From Ferrimonas marina (lineage in GTDB: Bacteria; Pseudomonadota; Gammaproteobacteria; Enterobacterales; Shewanellaceae), in the NCBI RefSeq assembly GCF_900129905.1, contig NZ_FQXG01000011.1:78426-142425 (forward strand): DNA of 64,000 bases, read 5' to 3'. Made by a program: the position numbers and the translations under genes. Under the pieces are notes generated by a model, which was not told the origin of the DNA, searched no databases, and worked only from the letters and a program-made list of their open reading frames with translations. Below, one piece after another: positions 9,095-17,821 of this stretch. How positions within the stretch are numbered: position 1 is the first letter of the stretch; the number at the start of each line of letters is the position of its first letter.

Positions 9095-9574
9095 TCAGTG
9101 ACTGGGGCGCAGCTGGTGTAGCACCTGCTCCGCCAGCTCCCACCAGCCCTCCGCGCTGAAGGCGATGGGGCGCACTTCGCGCACCTTGGCCATCGCCGCC
9201 TGGGGGCTGAAGCCCTGACGCACCATCAACAGGTAGGCCATCATCAGGCCGGTGCGGTCCTTGCCGGAGCGGCAGTGGATCAGCACCGAATCTCCCTGGG
9301 ACAGGGCGGCGCTGACCTGGGCCAGGGCCTGGGGCAGGCGGTGCAGGCACTGGGCCTGATCCCCCGGTGCCGGCGGGATGTTGGCGGGCAGCTCGACGTG
9401 CAGGTGGCTGATGCCATGCTGGGCCAGGGCGCTGGCGTCCACCTCGACGGCATCGTTGAGGGAGAGCACGGTGTCGATCCCCTGCTGCTTGAGTTCAGCC
9501 ACGGTCCAGGGGAGTTTGTTGGGGCCACTGCGCCCGGCGATCTGCCCCGGGGTGAGCCAAAAAAGGTCCTGCAT
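9095..9574 (-). CDS. Dual-specificity/tyrosine phosphatase-like protein
   Basis: 159 aa with the CX5R phosphatase loop HCRSGKDRTG (Cys101, Arg107). The fold resembles prokaryotic dual-specificity phosphatases and may act on phosphoproteins or small phosphates. The frame is open upstream to 9634. The ATG at 9574 (MQDLFWLTPGQ) is preferred because the leader carries a short direct duplication (CGAAGCAAGA repeated) with no coding look and would abut the neighbouring gene. It lies downstream of the SRPBCC gene on the same strand. Confidence 0.75.
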   Translation of the reverse strand: MQDLFWLTPGQIAGRSGPNKLPWTVAELKQQGIDTVLSLNDAVEVDASALAQHGISHLHVELPANIPPAPGDQAQCLHRLPQALAQVSAALSQGDSVLIHCRSGKDRTGLMMAYLLMVRQGFSPQAAMAKVREVRPIAFSAEGWWELAEQVLHQLRPSH

Positions 9575-9638
9575 CTTGCTTCGGTCTTGCTTCGAACTTG
9601 CGAAAAAACGGAGTGTATCAAAAACTCCGGGCATTGGG

Positions 9639-10082
9639 TCAGGGCTGCTTCGAGCTGGATTCGGCGAAGTTTTTGAACTGGTTCATCATCTGCAAGGTCT
9701 GCTTCCTAAACACCCCCGGCATCAACCAGCCCATCAGCTTGAGCCAGCCACGGAACTGGAACTCGCTTTCCATCCGCCAACGGGTTCGCGCCCCCTCGCT
9801 GTCAAACCGGTTGTCGCAGCGATTGTCCACACCCTTGGCCTGATAGCGGGCACTGAACTGCTCCGGCAGATCCCGCACCAGCACCGTCTCCACCATCTCC
9901 ACCTCCCGCTTGCCCATGCGATAGAGCAGACGACAGGTGGAGCCCGGCTGGCCGGGCACCCCTTGCAGCGGCTCGAAGCTGAGCAGGTCCGGCTGCCAGC
10001 GGGGCAGGTTATCGGGGTTGTCGAACAGCGCCACCACCTGCTCTCGGGGCAGATCAATCACGACATCACATTGGTATTTCAT
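9639..10082 (-). CDS. SRPBCC/polyketide-cyclase-like lipid-binding-fold protein
   Basis: 147 aa starting MKYQCDVVIDLPREQVVALFDNPDN, the typical opening of the START/SRPBCC superfamily, followed by the WRMESEFQF strand region and a C-terminal helix. Probable ligand-binding or ligand-modifying protein with unknown ligand. The ATG at 10082 is 4 bp past the stop of the DMT transporter gene. The longer open frame to 10175 would overlap that gene by about 90 bp and is rejected. Confidence 0.75.
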   Translation of the reverse strand: MKYQCDVVIDLPREQVVALFDNPDNLPRWQPDLLSFEPLQGVPGQPGSTCRLLYRMGKREVEMVETVLVRDLPEQFSARYQAKGVDNRCDNRFDSEGARTRWRMESEFQFRGWLKLMGWLMPGVFRKQTLQMMNQFKNFAESSSKQP

Positions 10083-10086
10083 ACCG

Positions 10087-11022
10087 TTAGGTGTTTTCTT
10101 CCGAGTTGAGGCTGTTAATTTTAGACCCAGACGCCGATACCGGGGTGGCACTGCGGTTGGCCAGGGCGATGCCACCGATGATCAGCGTGGCGCTGACGCC
10201 ATGTAGCCAGGTCAGCGGCTCGCCCAGCCACCAGGCCGCCTGCAGACCGGCAAACAACGGCATCAGGAAGTAGATCCCCGCGGCCTGGCCTGGGCCTATC
10301 AGCTCCACCGCCCGACTCCACAGGGCGTAGGCCAGCAGCGAGGCGCACAGGCCAACGTAGGCCAGCGCCGCCCAGGTCGACAGGCTGTAGCCCTTGAATG
10401 CCTCTCCCTCCCACGCCACTCCGGGCAGCAGCATCAACCAGCCCGGCAGGAAGGTGGCCAGCAGCATCACCCGGGCGGAGAGCTCTGCCGGCTTGAAGCG
10501 CAGTAACAGCGAATAGGCGGCAAAGATCAGCGCCGCCAGCAGCATCCACAGATCCCCCGCGGCAAAGCTCAGTTGGCCCAGCCGCGCCGGCTCCCCTTCC
10601 AGGATCAACCAGAGCACGCCGGCAAAGGCCAGCGCCAGGCCCAACCCCCGTTTCGGGCCAATGGGCTCACCCAGCACTCCCCGCGCCATCAGCGCCAGCC
10701 AGATCGGCGAGCTGATGGCGATCAGCGACAAATTGATCGCCTCGGTGCTGTGGCCAGCCTGGTAGATCAGGGTGTTGAACAGGGTCACCCCAAGCAGGGC
10801 GGTGAGCAGCAGGTAGCCCTTGTGCTGGCGGATCAGCGGCCACTGTTGTCGCGCCGGGCGCCAGGCCAGGGGCAGCAGCACCAGCAGCGCCAGGCTCCAG
10901 CGCCAGAAGGCCAGGGTGATGGGGGGCAGGGTGTCGGCCAGATCCCGGGCCACCAGGAAGTTGCCGGACCAGAGTGCGGTGGCGAGCAGGGCAAACAGGG
11001 TGCCTTGATGGTGGGGCGACAT
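10087..11022 (-). CDS. DMT-superfamily (EamA) transporter
   Basis: 311 aa with ten predicted transmembrane helices in two EamA repeats, each beginning with a pattern like ALLATALWSGNFLVARDL. Inner-membrane exporter of metabolites or amino acids; substrate unknown. A GAGGA Shine-Dalgarno sequence lies 6-7 bp before the ATG at 11022, favouring this start over 11067. Together with the SRPBCC and phosphatase genes it forms a likely three-gene minus-strand run. Confidence 0.85.
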   Translation of the reverse strand: MSPHHQGTLFALLATALWSGNFLVARDLADTLPPITLAFWRWSLALLVLLPLAWRPARQQWPLIRQHKGYLLLTALLGVTLFNTLIYQAGHSTEAINLSLIAISSPIWLALMARGVLGEPIGPKRGLGLALAFAGVLWLILEGEPARLGQLSFAAGDLWMLLAALIFAAYSLLLRFKPAELSARVMLLATFLPGWLMLLPGVAWEGEAFKGYSLSTWAALAYVGLCASLLAYALWSRAVELIGPGQAAGIYFLMPLFAGLQAAWWLGEPLTWLHGVSATLIIGGIALANRSATPVSASGSKINSLNSEENT

Positions 11023-11115
11023 GGGATCCTCGGTACTGTCATTCGGCCTGGGCGCCGATGGTACCACCTTGTGCCGACCCTAGGTTGCTGCAGGCGCGAG
11101 CGACTGTCCCCGGGA

Positions 11116-12024
11116 CTAGTCGCTCAGGTCCGGCTCGAAGAACAGCCACAACACCTGGGGGAAGGCCTGCTTGAACGCCTGCTCGGTGGCGTTGATCTGC
11201 TGCACCATCACCTGGGCATCCTGCTGCCCGGCCATCCGCGCCTTCACCGCCACCATTACGTCCTTGCCCAGCTGCAGCGTCAGCAGGTTGTAGACCTGCT
11301 CCACCGCCGGCTGCTCCGACAGGAAGGCGATCATCGCCTGGCGCTGCTTGGGCTCGACCCCCTGGCCGATGAGCAGCGATTTGACCTCAATCCCGATAAA
11401 CAGGGCGATCAGCAGCAGCAGGCCGCCGATGGTCAGGCTGCCGTAAGCGTCCCAGGTCGGATCGCCGGTTACCATGGTGGTGAGCACGAAGCCCAGGGCA
11501 AACAGCAAGCCCAGCAGGGCCGCCAGGTCCTCGCCGAAGATCACCAGCAGCTCCGAGCTGCGGGTCTCCCGGAACCAGCGCCAGTAGCTGCGCCCGTCGC
11601 GCTCCTTGTTGACCTCCACCAGGCAGCCGCGGAAGGACCAGCCCTCCGCCAGGATGGCGAACAACAGCACGGCGACGGCGATCCAGGGTTGGTTGAGGGG
11701 CTCGGGGGCGTGCAGTTTGTGCCACCCTTCGTACAGGGAGTAGAGGCCGCCCATGCTGAACAGCATGATGGCGACGATAAAGGACCAGAAGTAAATGGTC
11801 TTGCCATGTCCCAGCGGGTGATCCGGCGACGGCGGCCGCTTGGCGGTTTTCATCCCCAGCAACAGCAGCAGCTGGTTGCCGGCATCGGCGAAGGAGTGGA
11901 TCGCCTCTGCCATCATGGCACCGGAGCCGGTGACGATGGCCGCCGCCAGCTTGGCGATGGCGATGGAGAGGTTGGCGGTCAGGGCGTAGAGGATCGATTT
12001 GACCGAGTTGGCTTCGCTGGCCAT
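11116..12024 (-). CDS. Cation diffusion facilitator (CDF) family transporter
   Basis: 302 aa. N-terminal membrane domain with the CDF metal-site pattern HSFADAGNQ (His43, Asp47) and the following DHPLGHGK loop, then a C-terminal cytoplasmic domain. These proteins export Zn2+ or other divalent cations against H+. The second TM metal site reads FGEDLAALLG rather than HxxxD, so specificity may differ from YiiP. AGGAG lies 7 bp before the ATG. Confidence 0.9.
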   Translation of the reverse strand: MASEANSVKSILYALTANLSIAIAKLAAAIVTGSGAMMAEAIHSFADAGNQLLLLLGMKTAKRPPSPDHPLGHGKTIYFWSFIVAIMLFSMGGLYSLYEGWHKLHAPEPLNQPWIAVAVLLFAILAEGWSFRGCLVEVNKERDGRSYWRWFRETRSSELLVIFGEDLAALLGLLFALGFVLTTMVTGDPTWDAYGSLTIGGLLLLIALFIGIEVKSLLIGQGVEPKQRQAMIAFLSEQPAVEQVYNLLTLQLGKDVMVAVKARMAGQQDAQVMVQQINATEQAFKQAFPQVLWLFFEPDLSD

Positions 12025-12147
12025 GGCGGGCTCCTGCGGCTGGGGTCCTCAACAAAGGTAGAAGCGCCGTGGCGATTGGCAACCGGTTGTGCTCGCCTGC
12101 ACCGGACAAAGCGGCGATAATGCGCCGAATTTTTTAAAGGGGCCACC

Positions 12148-12834
12148 ATGCGACTGGACAAGTTTCTCACCAGCAACACCGATTTGACCCGCTCCCTGGC
12201 CAAGCGGCAGCTCAAGGCCGGCGAGGTCAGCTGCGACGGCGAGGTGATCACCGATCCGGGCTTCCAGATCAGCGATCAGACCGAGGTGCACTGGCGTGGC
12301 CAGCCGGTGGGGGCGATCGCCACCCGCTACCTGATGCTGCACAAGCCGGTGGACTTTCTCTGCTCCAACGTGGATGAGCTCTATCCTTCGATCCTGAACC
12401 TGATCGATCAGCCCCGGCTCGACCGGCTGCGCATCGCCGGGCGGCTGGATGTCGACACCACCGGGCTGGTGTTGCTGTCGGAGGATGGCCAGTGGTGCCA
12501 CCGCATCACCTCACCGCGCCGGGCCTGTGACAAGCGCTACCGAGTCTGGCTGGCTGAGCCGCTGGTGGCCGATGCGGAACAGCGCTGCGCCGAGGGCATC
12601 GAGCTGCACCAGGATGGCCTGACCCGACCGGCCCAGCTGGAGCGGATCAGCGACACCGAGGTGCTGCTGACCATCAGCGAGGGCAAGTACCACCAGGTGA
12701 AGCGGATGTTTGCCGCGTTGGGCAATAAGGTGGTGGGGCTGCACCGTGAGCGGATCGGTGCGGTGACCCTGGATCCCGAGCTGGAGCCGGGTGAATGGCG
12801 CGCCTTGACCGAGGCGGAGGTGGCGTCGTTCTAG
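12148..12834 (+). CDS. rsuA: 16S rRNA pseudouridine(516) synthase RsuA
   Basis: 228 aa, close to E. coli RsuA (231). An N-terminal S4 RNA-binding domain (MRLDKFLTSN...GEVSCDGEV) is followed by the synthase domain with catalytic GRLDVDTTG (Asp101) and the KYHQVKRMFAALGNKV block. It modifies U516 of 16S rRNA. AAGGGG precedes the ATG. Its stop overlaps the stop of the convergent NRDE gene: both share the palindrome CTAG at 12831-12834. Confidence 0.92.
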   Translation: MRLDKFLTSNTDLTRSLAKRQLKAGEVSCDGEVITDPGFQISDQTEVHWRGQPVGAIATRYLMLHKPVDFLCSNVDELYPSILNLIDQPRLDRLRIAGRLDVDTTGLVLLSEDGQWCHRITSPRRACDKRYRVWLAEPLVADAEQRCAEGIELHQDGLTRPAQLERISDTEVLLTISEGKYHQVKRMFAALGNKVVGLHRERIGAVTLDPELEPGEWRALTEAEVASF

Positions 12835-13598
12835 CCTGGGTCAACAGACCCTAGGGTCCAGCTACGGGTGGTGCGACCGGCACCATCGCCATGGTGCTGG
12901 CGTTCGTGCCAGTGCAGGGTGCCATCGCGCTGCCACTGCCACAGGGTGCTGCTGCGGGTGCCGTAGCTGGGGGTATGGATAAAGATGGCGGACAGGGCCC
13001 GCTCCCAGGCCAGCTCAAGGCCGGTGTCCGGCAGGGCTGAGTCCTCTGCCTGGGTTGGCTCCAGCAGCAGGTCCAGCAGCGCCTCGGCGCTGGGCTGCGG
13101 CGATGACACCAACTGCTGGGCCAGGGCGTTTTTCAGTCGGGTGACCTTGGGCCAGGGGGTGTCGAGCAGGTCATTGGACAGGCCATAAAGCCCGGGCTGC
13201 AACGGCTGGATCTGGCGCTGGCGGTTGCTGTAGTAGTAGCCCCCGCTGCGGTCCCACAGCAGCAGATTGAAGCCGCTGTAGTCGTCATCATGGTGCTGCA
13301 GCTGTTGCAGGTAGGCCTCTGCACTTAGCGTGCTTTGCAAGTACTCACTGACCAGCAAGCCCCGGGAAACCCTGCCTTCGGCCTGGCCGATGCGGCGGTG
13401 GTTGGTGATCAGGGCCAGGCGGCCGCCGGGGCCCCAGCCCATCCAGGTGCCGCCGGCCTGGCTGTCGCGACCGGCCCAGATCCCCTCGGTCCATTGATGG
13501 GTGGGTTCGGTGGGGCGTTGGTAGAACTCGTCTCGATTGGCCAGCAACAACAACGGGATGGGGCTGTCCGGCTGCCAGCGAAAAGCGGTCAGGCACAT
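12831..13598 (-). CDS. NRDE family (TANGO2-like) protein
   Basis: 255 aa starting MCLTAF with the signature LLLLANRDEFYQRPT, typical of the NRDE/TANGO2 family. Cys2 after Met removal is the candidate N-terminal nucleophile of this Ntn-hydrolase-like fold. Later motifs (AGGTWMGW, LALITNHR) agree. The eukaryotic relative TANGO2 has been linked to haem or lipid handling; the bacterial role is unclear. Confidence 0.85.
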   Translation of the reverse strand: MCLTAFRWQPDSPIPLLLLANRDEFYQRPTEPTHQWTEGIWAGRDSQAGGTWMGWGPGGRLALITNHRRIGQAEGRVSRGLLVSEYLQSTLSAEAYLQQLQHHDDDYSGFNLLLWDRSGGYYYSNRQRQIQPLQPGLYGLSNDLLDTPWPKVTRLKNALAQQLVSSPQPSAEALLDLLLEPTQAEDSALPDTGLELAWERALSAIFIHTPSYGTRSSTLWQWQRDGTLHWHERQHHGDGAGRTTRSWTLGSVDPG

Positions 13599-13711
13599 GG
13601 TTGGTTCCGGTCGCGGAAAACCCCAGTGTGGCGTTTTCCCTTGGGCCCTGGCAAGAGCGGTGCTACCTTGTGGCCAGCCATTTTTCTGGTAAGTAGCAAC
13701 AAGGAGATAGC

Positions 13712-14164
13712 ATGCAGTGGCAGGTGTACCTTTCCGGTGAGATCCACACCGATTGGCGTGAACAGATAGCGCAGGGCTGCCAGGCCCTGGGGTTGCCCAT
13801 CCAGTTTGTCGGGCCGGTGACCGACCACGCCGCGTCCGATGCCGCCGGGGATCTGCTCGGGGTGCCGGCGGACAACTTCTGGCGTGACCACCAGAGCGCT
13901 CGGGTCAATCAGATCCGCACCCAGACCCTGATCCAGCGTGCAGACCTGGTGGTGGTGCGCTTCGGCCCCCAGTACAAACAGTGGAACGCCGCCTTCGACG
14001 CTGGCTACTGCGCTGCCCTGGGCAAGCCTTACATCACCCTGCATGACGCCGATCTGGTCCACCCGCTCAAGGAGGTGGATGCCCAGGCGTTGGCGTGGGC
14101 GCAGACCCCGCAGCAGGTGGTGGAGCTGCTGGCTTACCAATGCCAGGGGCTCAGCCGCGACTGA
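13712..14164 (+). CDS. YtoQ family protein
   Basis: 150 aa. The start (YLSGEIHTDWREQI) and the block LIQRADLVVVRFGPQYKQWNAAFDAGY match the YtoQ family, which has a nucleoside-deoxyribosyltransferase-like fold and no established function. AAGGAG lies 6 bp before the ATG. Monocistronic by spacing, followed 68 bp later by a small membrane protein gene. Confidence 0.8.
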   Translation: MQWQVYLSGEIHTDWREQIAQGCQALGLPIQFVGPVTDHAASDAAGDLLGVPADNFWRDHQSARVNQIRTQTLIQRADLVVVRFGPQYKQWNAAFDAGYCAALGKPYITLHDADLVHPLKEVDAQALAWAQTPQQVVELLAYQCQGLSRD

Positions 14165-14232
14165 GCGGTATCTCAACCCATCAGCTCGGATGGATTGACT
14201 AGGCTTGGATCAACCGACAACCGGAGAGCATT

Positions 14233-14472
14233 ATGGAAGCCGCAACCTTATGGGAGTGGGTGGGGTACCTGGCGTCGATCCTGGTGGCGATCTCCTTGAT
14301 GATGTCCAACATCAAGGCGCTGCGCTGGTGGAACATGGCGGGGGCGGCCCTGTTTGTGGCCTATGGCACGGCGATCTCCGCCATCCCGGTGGCGCTGGTC
14401 AATGGCTTTATCGTCCTGATCAACATCTACTACCTGTACAAGATCTACAGCTACGAACAGGCGGAAGCCTGA
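14233..14472 (+). CDS. Small integral membrane protein
   Basis: 79 aa, hydrophobic, with three likely helices (residues 7-24, 31-48 and 50-70) and a short polar tail. It resembles small YgjV-like inner membrane proteins, but the assignment is loose. GGAGAG precedes the ATG. Its 3' end overlaps the convergent hydrolase gene by 22 bp. Confidence 0.7.
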   Translation: MEAATLWEWVGYLASILVAISLMMSNIKALRWWNMAGAALFVAYGTAISAIPVALVNGFIVLINIYYLYKIYSYEQAEA

Positions 14473-15077
14473 AACTGGCCGTGGCGTAGGAAGTGATCGC
14501 ACTGCACCGCGGTCTGCTCCGCCAGCAGCATGCTGGTGTGGGTGGTGGGCAGGATGATGTGATCCGCCATCCCCTCGACCTCGGTTTCCGATACCGCCAC
14601 GGTGCCATCGCTGGGCTCGTTCAGGGCGCCCAGCAGCGCGCCGACCCCCAGTCCGCTGCGTCCGGCCAGGCTGCCCAGCGCCGCCGGGCTGCGCCAGCGC
14701 AGGCAGTCACCATTGAGCAGGCCATGCTCGCCGGCGTTGCCCATCAGGGCTGACAGGCCCCATTCGGCCAGACGCTTGGCGATGGCCGCGCCTTGCAGGG
14801 GGCTACCCAGGGTGACAATACGGCTGTCCACCGTCAGCGCCCGCTGATGAGCGTAGTGGTAGAGCATGACCCCACCCAGGCTATGGCCGATAAAGTAGTT
14901 GGGCTGGTCATGCGGTAGGGCGTTGCTGAGCCGATCAAACAGCGCCTCGGGCTCGATCGCCACCGAGTTGTAGCTCAGGCATTCGGTTTCCCAGCCCAGC
15001 TTCTCCAGGCGTCGGGCCAGCGGCCACATCACCGTACCGTGCATGTACAGACCATGCAGTAACACCACCTTTGCCAT
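14451..15077 (-). CDS. Alpha/beta hydrolase, lipase-like
   Basis: 208 aa. Starts MAKVVLLHGLYMHG (oxyanion HG motif) and has the nucleophile elbow GHSLGG, followed by the acidic and His segments of the fold (GTVAVSETEVEGMADH, LPTTHTSML). PGAP1/triacylglycerol-lipase-like, without a signal peptide, hence probably cytoplasmic. The ATG at 15077 has GGAGGG 5 bp upstream; the longer frame to 15107 is less likely. Confidence 0.82.
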   Translation of the reverse strand: MAKVVLLHGLYMHGTVMWPLARRLEKLGWETECLSYNSVAIEPEALFDRLSNALPHDQPNYFIGHSLGGVMLYHYAHQRALTVDSRIVTLGSPLQGAAIAKRLAEWGLSALMGNAGEHGLLNGDCLRWRSPAALGSLAGRSGLGVGALLGALNEPSDGTVAVSETEVEGMADHIILPTTHTSMLLAEQTAVQCDHFLRHGQFQASACS

Positions 15078-15312
15078 GCGCCCTCCTTTGCGACTTGGAT
15101 ACGCCAATCTATCAAGGGGACCCCACGCTGACCAGCGCCAATCCGCCCCTTTGTCCCCGCCGATCCCCCTGGGTTTATCCCGGAATCCTGTGTCAATGCC
15201 CGCTGGCCCACCCTGTAATGAAATGTGTCAGCCAGGTTAATTTGAACCCCGCTTCGTGTTAACGTCGCAGCACGGTGGGCCCCTGGGCCCGATTCAGGAA
15301 GAGAGTGACGTG

Positions 15313-17475
15313 ATGAAAACATGGATTTTTCCCCTGGGCCTGGCCCTGGCCAGCACTGGGGCCATGGCAGTAGAGGGGATGTGGCAACCGAGCCAGTTGC
15401 CGGGACTGGGCAAGCAGATGCAGGCCCTGGGTCTGCAGTTGGACCCGGCCGAGATGGCCGACCTGTCTGACTTCCCGATGAACGCGGTGATCAACTTCGG
15501 CGGCTGTACCGCCTCCTTCGTCTCCCCCAAGGGCTTGCTGGTGACCAATCACCACTGCGGCTACGGCGCCATCCAGTATCACTCCACTCCGGAGGATAAC
15601 CTGCTGGAGGAGGGGTTCCTGGCCCGCTCCCTGGCGGAGGAGAAGATGCCGGTGCCCGGCTACAAGATCTGGATCACCGAGTCGATGACCGACGTGACCG
15701 ATCAGGTGGTGGGCGATCTGGCCCCGAGCCTGGCCGGCCAGCCTTACTACGAGGCGATCCAGCGCAACCGTAAGGCCCTGGTGGCGGAGTGCGAGCAGGA
15801 GGAGAACGTCCGCTGTAAGGTCTCCAACTTCCATCACGGTGCCCAGTATGTGCTGATCAAGGAGCAGGAGCTGCGAGACGTCCGCTTGGTCTACACCCCG
15901 TCCCTGTCGGTCGGCAAGTACGGCGGCGACATCGACAACTGGATGTGGCCACGCCACACCGGTGACTTTGCCTTTTTCCGCGCCTACGTCGGCCCGGATG
16001 GCAAGCCGGCGGATTACAGCGAAGACAATGTCCCCTATCAGCCCAAGCGCTTCCTCAGTGTGTCCGCGGGCGGCCTGAGCGACGGCGACTTCCTGATGGT
16101 GGCGGGCTACCCAGGCCGGACCGATCGCTACCGCACCGCTGAAGAAGCCGCCATCTACTTTGAGCGCTACTACCCGGCAGCGCGGGATCTGCGTAACGAG
16201 CTGATCGACGTCATCAAGGGCGCCAGCGAGCCGGGCTCCGAGGCCCGCATCAAGTACGAGGGCACCCTGGCCGGTCTGGCCAACTATGCCAAGAACTTCC
16301 AGAGCATGGTGGAAAGCTACGACAAGACCGAGCTGGCCAAGCACAAGCAGACCCAACAATCCGCCCTGTGGGCTTGGGTTGAGGGCGAAGGGGACCGGGC
16401 CAGCAAGTACGGCAACGTCAAGCAGGAGATGGATCGCCTGGTGGAGCAGCAATGGGCCCACCTGGAACGGGACCTTATCCTGGGGTACATGGGCTACAAC
16501 CAGATGATCTCCAGTGCCCAGCGCCTTTACCGCCTGGCCCAGGAGAAGCAAAAGCCGGATCTGGAGCGGGAAGCCGGCTACCAGGAGCGGGACTGGGATG
16601 GCATCAAGGCCGCCATGGAGCGGATGGAACGCCGCTTTGACCCGGCGGTGGACAAGGCGATGCTGCACCACCTGCTGAGCCGCTACGCTCAGCTGCCCGC
16701 CTCCGAGCGTGATCCTGTGATCGATCAAACCTTTGGCCTGGCCAATGGCCTGGATGAGGCCAAATTGAGCGCCACCCTGGACAGCCTCTACCAGGCCACC
16801 AGCCTGGATCAAACCGAGGTGCGCCTGGCCTGGCTGGAGAAGGGCCCCAAGGCGTTTGAGCAAAGCGACGATCCCTTTATCCGCTTTGCCGTTGCCAACT
16901 ACCCTCGCCTGCAGAAGGAGGAGGCGGAGGAGAAACGCCTTAATGGTGAACTACTGCGCGCCCGTCCCCAGTACATGGCCGCGATCATCGCCTATCAGCA
17001 AAGCCAGGGTAAGCCGGTTTACGCCGACGCCAACTCCACCCTGCGCCTGACCTTCGGTACCGTGCAGGGCTACTCCCCGCAGGATGGCCTGGTGGCCCAG
17101 CCTTTCACCACCCTGGAAGGGTTGAAACGCAAGGCCACCGGCGAGGTACCCTTCGATGCCTCCCAGCGTCAGCTGGAGCTGATTAGTCAGCGCCAGTACG
17201 GTGGCTTCGACGACAAGGCGGTGGGTTCGGTGCCGGTCAACTTCCTGTCGGATCTGGACAGCACCGGCGGTAACTCCGGTTCGCCGACCCTCAATGGCAA
17301 GGCGGAACTGGTGGGTCTGCTGTTCGATGGGGTGTACGAGAGCATCATCGCCGACTGGGATTTCAATACCGAGTTTGCCCGCTCCATTCACGTCGACAGT
17401 CGCTACATGCTGTGGGTGATGAAGGAGCTGGATGGCGCCGACAACCTGCTCCAGGAGATGGATGTCGTTCGCTAA
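15313..17475 (+). CDS. S46 family serine dipeptidyl-peptidase (DPP7/DPP11-like)
   Basis: 720 aa with a signal peptide (MKTWIFPLGLALASTGAMA). S46 hallmarks: NFGGCTASFVSPKGLLVTNHHC with the catalytic His (80 or 81), GGDIDNWMWPRHTGDF with the Asp region, and GGNSGSP with Ser655. These enzymes remove dipeptides from oligopeptides in the periplasm, typical of asaccharolytic, peptide-using bacteria. The family is common in Shewanella and Ferrimonas. Start choice: the ATG at 15313 opens the signal peptide; the upstream frame to 15256 lacks signal character. P1 specificity (DPP7 or DPP11 type) cannot be decided by eye. Confidence 0.93.
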   Translation: MKTWIFPLGLALASTGAMAVEGMWQPSQLPGLGKQMQALGLQLDPAEMADLSDFPMNAVINFGGCTASFVSPKGLLVTNHHCGYGAIQYHSTPEDNLLEEGFLARSLAEEKMPVPGYKIWITESMTDVTDQVVGDLAPSLAGQPYYEAIQRNRKALVAECEQEENVRCKVSNFHHGAQYVLIKEQELRDVRLVYTPSLSVGKYGGDIDNWMWPRHTGDFAFFRAYVGPDGKPADYSEDNVPYQPKRFLSVSAGGLSDGDFLMVAGYPGRTDRYRTAEEAAIYFERYYPAARDLRNELIDVIKGASEPGSEARIKYEGTLAGLANYAKNFQSMVESYDKTELAKHKQTQQSALWAWVEGEGDRASKYGNVKQEMDRLVEQQWAHLERDLILGYMGYNQMISSAQRLYRLAQEKQKPDLEREAGYQERDWDGIKAAMERMERRFDPAVDKAMLHHLLSRYAQLPASERDPVIDQTFGLANGLDEAKLSATLDSLYQATSLDQTEVRLAWLEKGPKAFEQSDDPFIRFAVANYPRLQKEEAEEKRLNGELLRARPQYMAAIIAYQQSQGKPVYADANSTLRLTFGTVQGYSPQDGLVAQPFTTLEGLKRKATGEVPFDASQRQLELISQRQYGGFDDKAVGSVPVNFLSDLDSTGGNSGSPTLNGKAELVGLLFDGVYESIIADWDFNTEFARSIHVDSRYMLWVMKELDGADNLLQEMDVVR

Positions 17476-17521
17476 GCCCTGCGGAGCCTGGTTAAACAAG
17501 CGGCAGTCGTCTCGGCTGCCC

Positions 17522-17550
17522 TTGCCAAGCTGACCCGGCCCAAGTAAGGT
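17522..17550 (+). promoter_or_regulatory. Candidate sigma-70 promoter of tRNA-Gly
   Basis: TTGCCA (17522-17527), a 17-bp spacer and TAAGGT (17545-17550), 13 bp before the tRNA 5' end. Spacing is ideal and the hexamers are fair. Confidence 0.5.
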
Positions 17551-17563
17551 ATTTTCCTGTCAG

Positions 17564-17637
17564 GCGACCATCGTATAATGGTATTACCTTAGCTTCCCAA
17601 GCTAATGACGCGGGTTCGATTCCCGCTGGTCGCTCCA
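17564..17637 (+). tRNA. tRNA-Gly (anticodon CCC), CCA encoded
   Basis: 74 nt. Acceptor stem GCGACCA/TGGTCGC, discriminator T and encoded CCA. Anticodon stem TTAGC/GCTAA with loop TTCCCAA, hence anticodon CCC. T arm GCGGG-TTCGATT-CCCGC. The 3' half is the target of an insertion: bases 17601-17641 are repeated exactly at 19508-19548. The 5' copy forms a complete tRNA. Confidence 0.95.
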
Positions 17638-17641
17638 GAAT
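17601..17641 (+). repeat. attL-like direct repeat: tRNA-Gly 3' end, copy 1
   Basis: 41 bp identical to 19508-19548, covering the anticodon-stem 3' side, variable loop, T arm, acceptor 3' strand and CCA plus GAAT. This is the usual footprint of tyrosine-recombinase integration into a tRNA gene. Confidence 0.9.
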
Positions 17642-17682
17642 TTATCTTCATCGATGGTTTTCGGTGAATGAACGGTTTTTCG

Positions 17683-17716
17683 AAAAGCCCCGACCCTAAC
17701 AGGTTGGGGCTTTTTT
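17683..17716 (+). terminator. Terminator after tRNA-Gly, inside the insertion
   Basis: Stem AAAAGCCCCGACC / GGTTGGGGCTTTT followed by a T run. It lies just inside the inserted segment, so the insertion supplied a new terminator for the tRNA transcript. The ancestral one is probably at 19553-19588. Confidence 0.85.
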
Positions 17717-17821
17717 GATCACGCTTCCAGGAAGTGTCGCAAATTGACTCAAAGGGTAGAGCCTTGGAGCCCTAAGATGCGCCCCAGATTTTAGGCCTAT
17801 CCCTTGGAGACCCGACGACAA

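Noticed and set aside
10573..12120. 515-codon plus-strand open frame
   Set aside because: Antisense to the DMT and CDF transporter genes; Gln/Gly/His-rich low-complexity translation typical of a GC-rich shadow frame.
15259..16863. 534-codon minus-strand open frame
   Set aside because: Antisense to the S46 peptidase, whose catalytic motifs are intact; no ribosome site.
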